Part shown: in pieces, positions 26,007 to 33,731 of the stretch
How the letters are laid out: each line of letters begins with the position of its first letter
Numbering within the stretch: the stretch's first letter is position 1
NCBI RefSeq assembly: GCF_026013565.1
Contig: NZ_JAPDOB010000002.1
Location: 186,001-250,000, forward strand
Direction of reading: 5' to 3'
Origin: Sphingomonas arvum
Lineage (GTDB): Bacteria > Pseudomonadota > Alphaproteobacteria > Sphingomonadales > Sphingomonadaceae
Length of the DNA stretch: 64,000 nucleotides
Made by a program: the position numbers and the translations under genes
Notes under the pieces: generated by a model
Databases searched by the model: none
What the model was told of the DNA's origin: nothing
The model's input: the letters and a program-made list of their open reading frames with translations, nothing else

Positions 26007-27204
26007 GCGCCCGCAGCTTTTCCTCGGCCTGCCGGTCCAGCTCGGCGCGGCTCCGCTTCTCGGCCGCCGTCTTCAACTGTCCGCAAGCGGCGTCGATGTC
26101 GCGACCGCGGGGCGTGCGAACGGGCGCGCTGATGCCGGCCTCGAACACGATGTTGGAGAACGCGCGGATCCGCTCTGGCGTGGAGCATTCATATTCGGCG
26201 CCGGGCCAGGGATTGAACGGAATCAGGTTGACCTTGGCCGGCAGGCGGTAGTGGCGGATGAGCCGCACCAGCTCGCGGGCATGCTCGTCGCTGTCGTTCT
26301 TGTCCTTGAGCATCACGTACTCGAAGGTGATTCGACGCGCATTGTTCGCGCCGGGATAATCGGCGCAGGCCTGCAGCAGCTCCTCGATGCCGTACTTGCG
26401 ATTGAGCGGCACGATCTCGTCGCGGATCTCCTTGGTGACCGCGTGCAGCGAGACCGCGAGGTTGACCCCGATCTCCTCGCCGGCTCGCGCCATCATGGGC
26501 ACCACGCCCGAGGTGCTGAGAGTGATCCGGCGCTTGCTAAGGCCCAGGCCGTCGCCATCCATGACGATCTTCAGCGCGTCGCGGACGTTGTCGAAATTGT
26601 ACAACGGCTCGCCCATGCCCATCATCACGATGTTGGTCAGCATGCGGCCTTCCGGCTGACTCGGCCATTCGCCCAGGGCGTCCCGAGCGAGCATGACCTG
26701 CCCGACGATCTCGTGCGGTTCCAGGTTGCGGACCAGGCGCATGGTGCCGGTATGGCAGAAGCGGCAGTTGAGCGTGCAGCCGACCTGGCTCGACACGCAC
26801 AGCGTGCCGCGATCCGTGTCGGGGATGAACACCATCTCGAAGTCATGGCCGTCGTGCGTCTTCAATAGCCACTTGCGGGTGCCATCCGTCGACACCTGCG
26901 CCTCGACCACGCCCGGGCGCTCGATCGAGAAACGCTCGGCCAGCCACGGCTGCTGCGTCTTGGCGATGTCGGTCATCAGCGCGAAGTCGGTGACCCCGCG
27001 GTTATAGATCCAGTGCCACAGCTGCTTGGCCCGCAGCTTGGCTTGCCGCGGCTCGAGGCCGGCTGCTTCAAGGGCGGCGCGAATCTGCTCGCGGGACAGG
27101 CCGACCAGCTCGACACGCCCATCCTCGCGCGCCGGGGCGGCACGGGGAACGGGCACAGGGTCGACCGGGCCGGGGATCGGCATCAAGGTGGTATCAGCGC
27201 TCAT
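25999..27204 (-). CDS. rlmN: Dual-specificity 23S rRNA (A2503) / tRNA (A37) C2-methyltransferase RlmN
   Basis: RlmN is a radical-SAM enzyme that methylates C2 of A2503 in 23S rRNA and A37 in several tRNAs, aiding translation fidelity. The 401-residue product has the radical-SAM cluster motif CTLNCRFC (Cys about 143, 147 and 150). [20 protein letters not shown], and [22 protein letters not shown] follow. [12 protein letters not shown] and a late [14 protein letters not shown] contain the second catalytic cysteine. An N-terminal extension of about 30 residues is Pro-rich. Confidence 0.96.
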   Translation of the reverse strand: MSADTTLMPIPGPVDPVPVPRAAPAREDGRVELVGLSREQIRAALEAAGLEPRQAKLRAKQLWHWIYNRGVTDFALMTDIAKTQQPWLAERFSIERPGVVEAQVSTDGTRKWLLKTHDGHDFEMVFIPDTDRGTLCVSSQVGCTLNCRFCHTGTMRLVRNLEPHEIVGQVMLARDALGEWPSQPEGRMLTNIVMMGMGEPLYNFDNVRDALKIVMDGDGLGLSKRRITLSTSGVVPMMARAGEEIGVNLAVSLHAVTKEIRDEIVPLNRKYGIEELLQACADYPGANNARRITFEYVMLKDKNDSDEHARELVRLIRHYRLPAKVNLIPFNPWPGAEYECSTPERIRAFSNIVFEAGISAPVRTPRGRDIDAACGQLKTAAEKRSRAELDRQAEEKLRALG

Positions 27205-27240
27205 GGGAAGCCGCCATGTAGCGACGAATGCTGCAATTTC

Positions 27241-27711
27241 CTAGCGGGCGGCGGAACAGGCCGCCGCGGCGGCGTCGATCGCGGTCGGCGCGCCGGGCAG
27301 CAGGTAGCGGTCGGTGTGGGCGCCGTCCGCCGAGCGGAAGCGGAGGCGCATGTCGCCGGACGCCCGCATGGCGCCGATGATCGCGGCCTCCTGCGACGGA
27401 CCGCTGCTCCACGCGTCGACGCCGCGGGTAATCAGCTGGAAGCTCGTCCCGCCGACCTGCAGCAGGGCGGCGGTGCCGGACCGGGCCGGGCGACTGAGGC
27501 GAAGGTGCAGCTCGCCGCGGCGTGGGCCGGGACGGCGGTCGAAACTGACCGTGGCGCGGGCCTGATCCCGGCCGGGCGGGGCAATCACTTCCGAGCGGGC
27601 ATTCGCCGCGCAGGTCGCGCCGCGATCGAACGCGGCCCAGTAGGGATTGGCGAACAGGAGGCGGGATGGCGCGGCGGCGCCGAGCGCGGCCGCGCCGAGC
27701 AGGGCAATCAG
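27241..27711 (-). CDS. IalB-like secreted protein (weak family call), no canonical start
   Basis: An open frame of about 156 codons. It begins with a hydrophobic signal-like stretch IALLGAAALGAAAPSRL and continues with FANPYWAAFDRGATCAANA. Later segments AALLQVGGTSFQL, IIGAMRASGDMRLRF and TAIDAAAAAC resemble the invasion-associated-locus-B family, with a Cys near each end. No ATG, GTG or TTG lies in frame upstream of the signal. The best start is CTG 27711, overlapping the stop of the pilin-like gene (CTGA), or ATT 27708. Reinitiation or frameshifting is possible. It precedes rlmN. Confidence 0.6.
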   Translation of the reverse strand: MIALLGAAALGAAAPSRLLFANPYWAAFDRGATCAANARSEVIAPPGRDQARATVSFDRRPGPRRGELHLRLSRPARSGTAALLQVGGTSFQLITRGVDAWSSGPSQEAAIIGAMRASGDMRLRFRSADGAHTDRYLLPGAPTAIDAAAAACSAAR

Positions 27712-27875
27712 CGAACGGCCGTGCCGGCCTGCACCGCCCGATCCTGCGCAACCGCCTGCTGAACGGCGGCGTTGAGACCGATCGAGCCCACTACCACCGC
27801 CGCTCCGGCCAGTGCCACGCCCAGCGCGACCTCGGCCAGCGCCGCTCCCGCTATGTTCGTCAGCAACCTGCGCAT
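27708..27875 (-). CDS. Small type IVb (Flp-type) pilin-like or TadE-like membrane protein
   Basis: A 55-residue protein beginning at ATG 27875 with AAGGTG directly upstream. The N-terminus is short and basic (MRRLLTNIAG). A Gly followed by five residues ending in Glu (GAALAE) leads into one long hydrophobic helix (about 16-35). This is the prepilin-peptidase pattern of Flp pilins and TadE-like pseudopilins: Gly at -1 and Glu at +5. The C-terminal 20 residues are polar. No pilus assembly genes are adjacent, so the assignment is structural only. Its stop overlaps the following gene's apparent start. Confidence 0.55.
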   Translation of the reverse strand: MRRLLTNIAGAALAEVALGVALAGAAVVVGSIGLNAAVQQAVAQDRAVQAGTAVR

Positions 27876-28251
27876 CACCTTGCGTCCGTTTCCTTGAGCC
27901 GCCCCCAGCCAGTGGCGCGGCTACCTGCTCCAATCGCAAGGTTAACGCAGAGTCAACCGGCGGAACTTCCAAGGCACGCACCATGGCGCGACCATCCTGC
28001 CAAGCCGTTGAATTCGCAAGAGCCTGATTGATCCCGCAACCGCGCAGGCCGACGGCGCGGCGACCATGACCGTTACGGCGAGGAAACAGCGCTGGCCGAG
28101 TCGCCATTCGCACGTACCGGTGCGTGGCGGGAAAGACACTTAACCTAAACCATTTCGGACCCGTGTTGCACCTGCCCGATCGCCGTGCCAGACGGCCCCT
28201 GCTCGGTTGTCACATGGGGGGTGTGGTGACGACGGGGCAAATTCCCGGACG
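27876..28251. other. Intergenic region with divergent promoters, no gene seen
   Basis: About 376 bp between the minus-strand pilin-like gene and the plus-strand NfrB-like gene. No convincing coding frame is visible on either strand. It holds a CtrA-like box (27941-27956) oriented to the pilin-like gene, and an AT-richer patch around 28135-28155 that could hold the promoter for the plus-strand pair. Confidence 0.5.
27941..27956 (-). promoter_or_regulatory. CtrA-like binding site upstream of the pilin-like gene
   Basis: On the minus strand this reads TTGA, seven bases, TTAAC. The CtrA full-site consensus in alphaproteobacteria is TTAA-N7-TTAAC, so only one position differs. It lies 65 bp upstream of the pilin-like start codon. 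Pilin genes are CtrA targets in Caulobacter. The match is by eye and the consensus is short. Confidence 0.4.
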
Positions 28252-29640
28252 ATGTGCCGATTGCGTGCGGCGGTGAGCCTGGCCTGGCTGGTCCAGCAGG
28301 CCGCGGCCGAACTGTCGCTGTTCGCGGCAGCCGGGTTCCTGTTCTTCGCGCTCGACGACCTCGCGCTGGATCTCATCTTCTTCATCCGGCGCGCCTGGCG
28401 AGCCATGACCGTCTACCGCCGTCACCCGCGGGCGGATTCTCGGTTGCTTGCGGACGATGTCGGGGCCGGCTGGATGGTGGTGTTCATCCCCGCCTGGGAC
28501 GAAGCGGCGGTGATCGCGCAGATGCTCCGCGCAACGCTGGAGCGGTTCGATTATCCAAACTACGCGCTGATGGTCGGCCATTACCGCAACGATCCCGCGA
28601 CGGCGGCCGCGATCCGCAGCGTCGGCGATCCGCGGGTGGTCGCCGTGGACATCGGCGTGGACGGCCCGAGCACCAAGGCCGACTGCCTGAACCGGCTGTA
28701 CACGGCGCTCGTCCGGCTTGAAACCGAGCAGGGCCGGCGTGCCAAGGCCGTCGTGCTGCACGACGCCGAGGACCTGGTCCACCCGCAGGAGCTGCGGTTG
28801 TTCAACCGGCTGATTGGCCGCGCTGGCGTTGTGCAATTGCCGGTGGTGCCGCTGATCGACCCCGCCAGCCCATGGATCGGCGGTCATTATTGCGACGAGT
28901 TCGCCGAGAGCCACGGCCGTGACCTGGTGGTGCGCGAAGCGGTCGGCGCTTCGATCCCGCTCGCCGGCGTCGGCTGTGCCATCGGGCGGGAGGCGATGGG
29001 CCGGCTGGCGGTCATGGAGGACGGGCGTCCCTTCGCCGGTAGCAGCATGACGGAGGATTACGAGATGGGGCTGCGGCTCGGCGCGCTGGGCGAGCGGACG
29101 GTGTTTGTCCGCTTGCCGGTGCTGCACGGCGAAGGCGGCGTGGTCGCCAGCCGCGGCCACTTCCCGGCAACGCTGTCGGCCGCCGTCCGGCAGAAGGCGC
29201 GCTGGCTGGGCGGGATTGCTTTCTCAGGGTGGGACCGGCTGGGCTGGGCTGGCCATTGGGGCGAGCGCTGGTTCCGGATGCGCGATCGGCGCGGTCCGCT
29301 GGCGGCGCTGTTGTTGCTGGCCGGTTACCTCGGCGCGCTGTTGTGGAGCCAGCTGTGGCTGGCCGAGCAGCTCGGCGCGCCGGCGATGCCCGTGCCGCCC
29401 GGTCTTGCTCTGCTGCTCAAAGTCACGGCGGCACTGCTGGTCTGGCGGGTGGTGCTGCGGGCCGCCTTTACCGCTTCGGCCTATGGCTGGGGCGAAGGGC
29501 TGATGAGCCTGCCGCGCATGTTCGTCGGCAACTTGGTCGCCATCCTCGCCGCCCGTCGGGCGCTCGCCATTCACCTCAGCGGAGGCCCCAAGACGTGGGA
29601 CAAGACCGACCACATGTTTCCAGCGGACGCGGCGCGATGA
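28252..29640 (+). CDS. NfrB-like membrane GT2 glycosyltransferase without MshEN domain
   Basis: About 462 residues. The N-terminal helix is followed by a cytoplasmic GT2 domain with VVFIPAWDEAAVI, HDAEDLVHP for the metal site, SSMTEDYEMG and RQKARWLGGI. These are the D, DxD, TED and QxxRW motifs of processive glycosyltransferases such as NfrB. Two or three C-terminal helices follow. E. coli NfrB has a further cytoplasmic MshEN domain that binds c-di-GMP; it is absent here. ATG 28252 is chosen; GTG 28273 and TTG 28207 are alternatives. The stop overlaps the next start (ATGA), so the pair is co-translated. Confidence 0.82.
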   Translation: MCRLRAAVSLAWLVQQAAAELSLFAAAGFLFFALDDLALDLIFFIRRAWRAMTVYRRHPRADSRLLADDVGAGWMVVFIPAWDEAAVIAQMLRATLERFDYPNYALMVGHYRNDPATAAAIRSVGDPRVVAVDIGVDGPSTKADCLNRLYTALVRLETEQGRRAKAVVLHDAEDLVHPQELRLFNRLIGRAGVVQLPVVPLIDPASPWIGGHYCDEFAESHGRDLVVREAVGASIPLAGVGCAIGREAMGRLAVMEDGRPFAGSSMTEDYEMGLRLGALGERTVFVRLPVLHGEGGVVASRGHFPATLSAAVRQKARWLGGIAFSGWDRLGWAGHWGERWFRMRDRRGPLAALLLLAGYLGALLWSQLWLAEQLGAPAMPVPPGLALLLKVTAALLVWRVVLRAAFTASAYGWGEGLMSLPRMFVGNLVAILAARRALAIHLSGGPKTWDKTDHMFPADAAR

Positions 29641-30824
29641 GCGCGCCGACACGCTTTCTGGCCGTGGCGGTCGCCGGCTGGGTGACCTTTCGCGCGGCGG
29701 CGAGCGTGCTGCCCTTGCCCGCATTGGCCTTGCCGCAGGTGGCGCCAGCCTCGGACGAAGGCACCCCGTCCGCCCAGCCGCCGGCCTTTGAGGCGCCGCT
29801 GAGCTACGCGCCATTGTCACCGCCACCTGCCGCGCCGGTGATTCCGGCCAGCTATGCCACGGCGCCCTGGCCTCCGCAGGGGTATCCAATGGCGGTGCCT
29901 TACCCCGCAGCGATGCGCTACCCGGTGCCCCGTTACGTGCCCGCCGCCATGCCCGCCTACTATCAGGAGCCGCCGCCGCCTTCGGCCATGCCCCAGCGGG
30001 GGCAGTCGCCGTGGCTGGCACCAGCGCCGGAGGGCGTCGATTTCTCCGGCATGCCGGAGGCGGAAGAAGCGCCTGTCTCGCGCATGGCGGCGGTATCGCT
30101 GCCGCTCGTCCGGCCCGGCCGGTCCGCCACCCTGCCGAGCTTCGCTGCGGGCGGTCCACCACGGCTGGACCGCTGGAGCCTCACGAGCTGGGCATTGATG
30201 CGGCAGGAGCAGGCTTCGCTCGACGGCTCGGGCACGCAGCCGGCGCTCGCCGCCGGCGGGCAGCTCGGCGGTAGTCAGGCCGGCGTGCGGCTCGGCTACC
30301 GGTTCAACCGGCATCTTGGTGTCAACCTGCGATTCTCGGCGCCGATCCCCGCACCTGGCGCCGCGCAGACCAAGGTCAATGGTGAGGCCGCCCTGGGTGT
30401 CGCCTGGCAGCCGCTGTCTGCCCTGCCGGTCCGTTTCATGGCCGAGCGCCGTCAGCGCGTTGGCGGGCCGGAGGGCGGGCGCAACGCCTTTGCGCTGCTG
30501 GCCGAGGGTGGCGTGTATGGTCGTGCGCTGCCGCTCGGCTTCAAGCTCGACGGCTACGGCCAGAGCGGCATCGTCTCGCTGCGGCAGCGTGACTGGTTCG
30601 TCGACGGCGCGGTGACCGCCAGCCGGCCGTTGCTCGGGCGCTACTCGGTCGGGCTGGGTGCCTGGGGCGGGGCGCAGCGCGGCCTCGCCAGGCTCGATGT
30701 CGGGCCGCGCGTATCGATGCGGCTGCTGCCCGGCATCAAGGCCCATGTCGACTACCGCTGGCAGGCGCTGGGCAAGGCACGGCCGGGCAGCGGTTATGCG
30801 CTGACGGTGGCGGGAGACTTCTAG
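29637..30824 (+). CDS. NfrA C-terminal domain-like outer-membrane protein
   Basis: A 395-residue protein with an N-terminal signal-like segment. A long Pro/Ala-rich region (about 25-135) is followed by a C-terminal domain of about 200 residues. The domain includes WSLTSWALMRQE, a GGSQAGVRLGYRF strand, then NLRFSAPI and repeated beta-strands, ending YALTVAGDF. This resembles the C-terminal domain of NfrA, the outer-membrane partner of NfrB and phage N4 receptor. The large tetratricopeptide part of E. coli NfrA is missing. Together the pair could make and export a surface polysaccharide. Confidence 0.75.
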   Translation: MSAPTRFLAVAVAGWVTFRAAASVLPLPALALPQVAPASDEGTPSAQPPAFEAPLSYAPLSPPPAAPVIPASYATAPWPPQGYPMAVPYPAAMRYPVPRYVPAAMPAYYQEPPPPSAMPQRGQSPWLAPAPEGVDFSGMPEAEEAPVSRMAAVSLPLVRPGRSATLPSFAAGGPPRLDRWSLTSWALMRQEQASLDGSGTQPALAAGGQLGGSQAGVRLGYRFNRHLGVNLRFSAPIPAPGAAQTKVNGEAALGVAWQPLSALPVRFMAERRQRVGGPEGGRNAFALLAEGGVYGRALPLGFKLDGYGQSGIVSLRQRDWFVDGAVTASRPLLGRYSVGLGAWGGAQRGLARLDVGPRVSMRLLPGIKAHVDYRWQALGKARPGSGYALTVAGDF

Positions 30825-30927
30825 GCTGCTCTGCAAATCTGCAGAACGGCGCCGCAACATCGTTGCTCCCGCACGCCCGGCATGAGGTTCATATAGCTGC
30901 CCTGCTCGCAAGACAGGGAGACCCGCC

Positions 30928-31266
30928 ATGACCATCCGTTCCGCTTTCGCCGCCGCCACCGTCAGCCTCGCTGGAGCCGCCGCCGCACTGGCGATCGCGC
31001 TGCCCGCGCCGGCCCATGCTGCCATGCCCGGCGCCGTGGAGATCGCCGCCGTGTCGACGGCCGACATCGACCTGGCGTCCCCCCATGGTCAGGCCATGCT
31101 GAAGAGCCGGCTGCAGCGCGCCGCCGCCGAGGTGTGCGGTGAGGCTTCTTCGGTCGATCCGGCCGGACGTCGCTGGATCAAGAACTGCCGCGCCGAGACC
31201 TTTGGCAAAGCATGGAACCGGGCGCAGGCCCGCCTCGCCACCCCCGAGCGGCTGGTGTCGCGCTGA
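30928..31266 (+). CDS. UrcA family protein
   Basis: A 112-residue secreted protein with an N-terminal signal peptide (about 1-31, ending PAHAA). The UrcA motif follows: VSTADIDLASPHGQAMLKSRLQRAAAEVCG, with a second cysteine in IKNC. UrcA proteins are small, common in sphingomonads, and of unknown function. It stands alone between the NfrA-like gene and the hydrolase. Confidence 0.9.
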   Translation: MTIRSAFAAATVSLAGAAAALAIALPAPAHAAMPGAVEIAAVSTADIDLASPHGQAMLKSRLQRAAAEVCGEASSVDPAGRRWIKNCRAETFGKAWNRAQARLATPERLVSR

Positions 31267-31312
31267 GCGCAAAGGTTGCTGCGGACGGCGGCCGGGCCTA
31301 ACCGCCATCGGC

Positions 31313-32056
31313 ATGACCGAGCCCGACTTCCTCCACCTGGCGGACGGCCGTCGTCTCGCCACCCGGGTGCGCGAGGGCTCCGGCCGCGCCACCCTGCTGT
31401 TCCTGCCCGGCTATGCGTCGGACATGGCGGGCGCCAAGGCCCTCGCGCTTGATGGGTGGGCGGCCGAATGCGGTCTCGGGCTAGTCCGCTTCGACTATGG
31501 CGGCACGGGCGCCAGCCCCGGCCGCTTTGAGGACGGCACGCTCGACGGCTGGCTCGCGGACGCGCTGGCCGTCGCCGACCGGCTTACCGACGGGCCGTTG
31601 ATCCCGGTCGGCTCGTCGATGGGCGGGTGGCTGGCGCTGCTGCTGGCATTGCGCCGGCCCAATCGGGTGCGCGGCCTGCTCGGCATCGCCGCCGCGCCTG
31701 ACTTCACTGACTGGGGCTATGGCGACGCCGATCGGCGTACGCTGGTCGAGACGGGCCGGCTGGAGCGGCCCAACCCCTATGGCGGGGAGGCGGAGCTGAC
31801 GACGCGCGGCTTCTGGGAGTCGGGGCAGCGCCTACTGCTCGGCACGGACATCCCGCTGCACTGCCCGGTGCGGCTCGTGCACGGCGATGCGGACGGCGAG
31901 GTTCCGCTCGAAGTGGCGCTCCGAACCAAGGACGCGCTGGCCTCGGCCGACGTGCAACTGTGGGTGGTAAAGGGTGGCGGGCACCGGCTGTCGAGCCCGC
32001 ACGAGATCCGCACGATCCTGCGCGCCGCCGCCGACCTGATCGAGCTTGCCGGCTAG
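31313..32056 (+). CDS. Alpha/beta hydrolase
   Basis: A 247-residue cytoplasmic alpha/beta hydrolase. LLFLPGYASDMAG holds the oxyanion region, VRFDYGGTGAS is typical of the family, and the nucleophile elbow is GSSMGG (Ser about 103). The acid is in VHGDADGEVP and the catalytic His in GGGHRLSSP. The pattern resembles ABHD10-type thioesterases acting on acylated proteins or small esters. No specific substrate is claimed. Confidence 0.88.
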   Translation: MTEPDFLHLADGRRLATRVREGSGRATLLFLPGYASDMAGAKALALDGWAAECGLGLVRFDYGGTGASPGRFEDGTLDGWLADALAVADRLTDGPLIPVGSSMGGWLALLLALRRPNRVRGLLGIAAAPDFTDWGYGDADRRTLVETGRLERPNPYGGEAELTTRGFWESGQRLLLGTDIPLHCPVRLVHGDADGEVPLEVALRTKDALASADVQLWVVKGGGHRLSSPHEIRTILRAAADLIELAG

Positions 32057-32097
32057 CCGGCCTTGTTGGCGGGCGCTGCAGCGCCCAAGTGACGGCA

Positions 32098-32511
32098 ATG
32101 CGCTATCTCCATACCATGATCCGGGTGACCGACCCGGACGCCACCGTCCGCTTCTTCAACCTGCTGGGGCTCGAGGAGCGCCGGCGGATGGACAACCAGG
32201 CGGGCCGGTTCACCCTGATCTTCCTTGGCGTGCCCGGCGACCAGGGCGAGGTCGAACTGACGCACAATTGGGACCCGGAGAGCTATGGCGGCGGGCGCAA
32301 TTTCGGCCATCTCGCCTATGAGGTCGACGACGTCTACGCCACCTGCCAACGGCTGATGGACGCTGGTGTGACCATCAACCGCCCACCGCGCGACGGCCGC
32401 ATGGCGTTCGTCCGCACGCCGGACAACATCTCGATCGAGCTGCTGCAGAAGGGCGCGAGCAAGCCGCCGGCCGAACCGTGGTCGTCGATGCCGAACACCG
32501 GCGAATGGTGA
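32098..32511 (+). CDS. gloA: Lactoylglutathione lyase (glyoxalase I)
   Basis: GloA isomerises the hemithioacetal of methylglyoxal and glutathione to S-lactoylglutathione. The 137-residue product has the vicinal-oxygen-chelate fold. The metal ligand His is in YLHTMIRV (about 5). Glu lies in VELTHNWD, His in FGHLAYEVDDV, and Glu in ISIELLQKG. The stop and the gloB start share one base (TGATG), so the two glyoxalase enzymes are translated together. Confidence 0.94.
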   Translation: MRYLHTMIRVTDPDATVRFFNLLGLEERRRMDNQAGRFTLIFLGVPGDQGEVELTHNWDPESYGGGRNFGHLAYEVDDVYATCQRLMDAGVTINRPPRDGRMAFVRTPDNISIELLQKGASKPPAEPWSSMPNTGEW

Positions 32512-33245
32512 TGGCAGCGGCGCCGGAGATCGTCGCCGTCCCGGCCTTCAGCGACAATTACATCTGGCTGCTGCACGATTCCGCGACCGGCCACACGGCG
32601 GTGGTCGATCCGGGTGACGGTGCGGCCGCGCTGGCCGCGGCGGAGGCACGCGGCTGGCGCATCAGCCAGGTGCTGATCACCCACTGGCACCCCGACCATA
32701 CGGGCGGCATTGCGGCGGTTGTCGCTGCGACCGGCGCTCCAGTGTGGGGACCGGAGGCGGAGCGGGACAAGTTCGCCGGCCTGGATCACGGGCTCTCGGA
32801 CGGCGACCGGGTCGAGGTCGGGCCATGGACCGCCGAGGTCTGGCACGTGCCCGGCCATACGCTGGGCCACATCGCCTTTATCCTGCCGGACGCCGGCTTG
32901 GCGTTCACCGGCGACACGCTGTTCGCGGGCGGCTGCGGGCGGCTGTTCGAGGGCAGCCCCGAGCAGATGTTCACCTCGCTCGAGCGACTGGCCTCACTTC
33001 CCGACGAGACCGTGGTCCATCCGGCGCACGAGTATACGCTGTCCAACTACCGCTTTGCCGCCCATGCTTTTCCTGGCGACGCAGCCATCGCGGGCCGCCT
33101 GGCCGAGGTGCAGCGGCTGCGTGCGGCAGGAGCGATGACCCTACCGACCACGATCGCCGTGGAGCGCGCCACCAACCCGTTCCTGCGCGCCCCCGATGCG
33201 GCGGAGTTTGCCTCGTTGCGGCAGGGTAAGGACAGCTTCCGTTAA
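32511..33245 (+). CDS. gloB: Hydroxyacylglutathione hydrolase (glyoxalase II)
   Basis: GloB hydrolyses S-lactoylglutathione to lactate and glutathione, completing methylglyoxal detoxification. The 244-residue metallo-beta-lactamase fold carries THWHPDHTGG for the binuclear metal site, VPGHTLGHI, FTGDTLFAGGCGRLFEG, and a late HPAHEYTLSNYRFA. ATG 32511 is preferred because its A is also the last base of the gloA stop; ATG 32505 is possible. Confidence 0.96.
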   Translation: MAAAPEIVAVPAFSDNYIWLLHDSATGHTAVVDPGDGAAALAAAEARGWRISQVLITHWHPDHTGGIAAVVAATGAPVWGPEAERDKFAGLDHGLSDGDRVEVGPWTAEVWHVPGHTLGHIAFILPDAGLAFTGDTLFAGGCGRLFEGSPEQMFTSLERLASLPDETVVHPAHEYTLSNYRFAAHAFPGDAAIAGRLAEVQRLRAAGAMTLPTTIAVERATNPFLRAPDAAEFASLRQGKDSFR

Positions 33246-33305
33246 GCGGGGAGCAAGCATGAGGGATCGGCGTTGAGTCAGTTCGACTCGCCTGAGAGGT
33301 CCGCC

Positions 33306-33731
33306 ATGCGCAGCTTCGTCGCCCTTGCCCTTACCGCCTCTACCCTTTCCGGCTGCGCCTACAACGCTGCGCCGCAGCCCCGTTCGCCACTCGCCGCGCA
33401 GGAACTCGACCGTTATCTCGCCGGGCGCGTCGCCGGTCGGCCGCAGGCCTGCCTGCCGAGCTACCGTTCGCAGGACATGATCGTGGTCGACGAGAACACC
33501 GTGTTGTTCCGCGATGGCGCCAACCGGTACTGGCGGACGGAGATGGTCGGCGGCTGCAACGGCCTAGGCACGCCCGGCCGGGCGCTGGTCACCAAATCGT
33601 TCGGGACCGCGCAGCTGTGTCGCGGTGACATCGCCCAGGTGATTGACACTGCGGCCGGCGGCTTCTTCGTCGGTGGCTGCAGCTTCGGTGACTTCGTGCC
33701 CTACACGGGCCCGGGCATCCGCCGGCGCTAG
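33306..33731 (+). CDS. Hypothetical lipoprotein
   Basis: A 141-residue protein with GAGAGG upstream of ATG 33306. The N-terminus is a lipoprotein signal with a lipobox LSGCAY (Cys about 17). The rest has four further cysteines, which could form disulfides in the periplasm, and no recognised domain. Its stop overlaps that of the acyl-CoA ligase by 4 bp (CTAG). The function is unknown. Confidence 0.82.
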   Translation: MRSFVALALTASTLSGCAYNAAPQPRSPLAAQELDRYLAGRVAGRPQACLPSYRSQDMIVVDENTVLFRDGANRYWRTEMVGGCNGLGTPGRALVTKSFGTAQLCRGDIAQVIDTAAGGFFVGGCSFGDFVPYTGPGIRRR

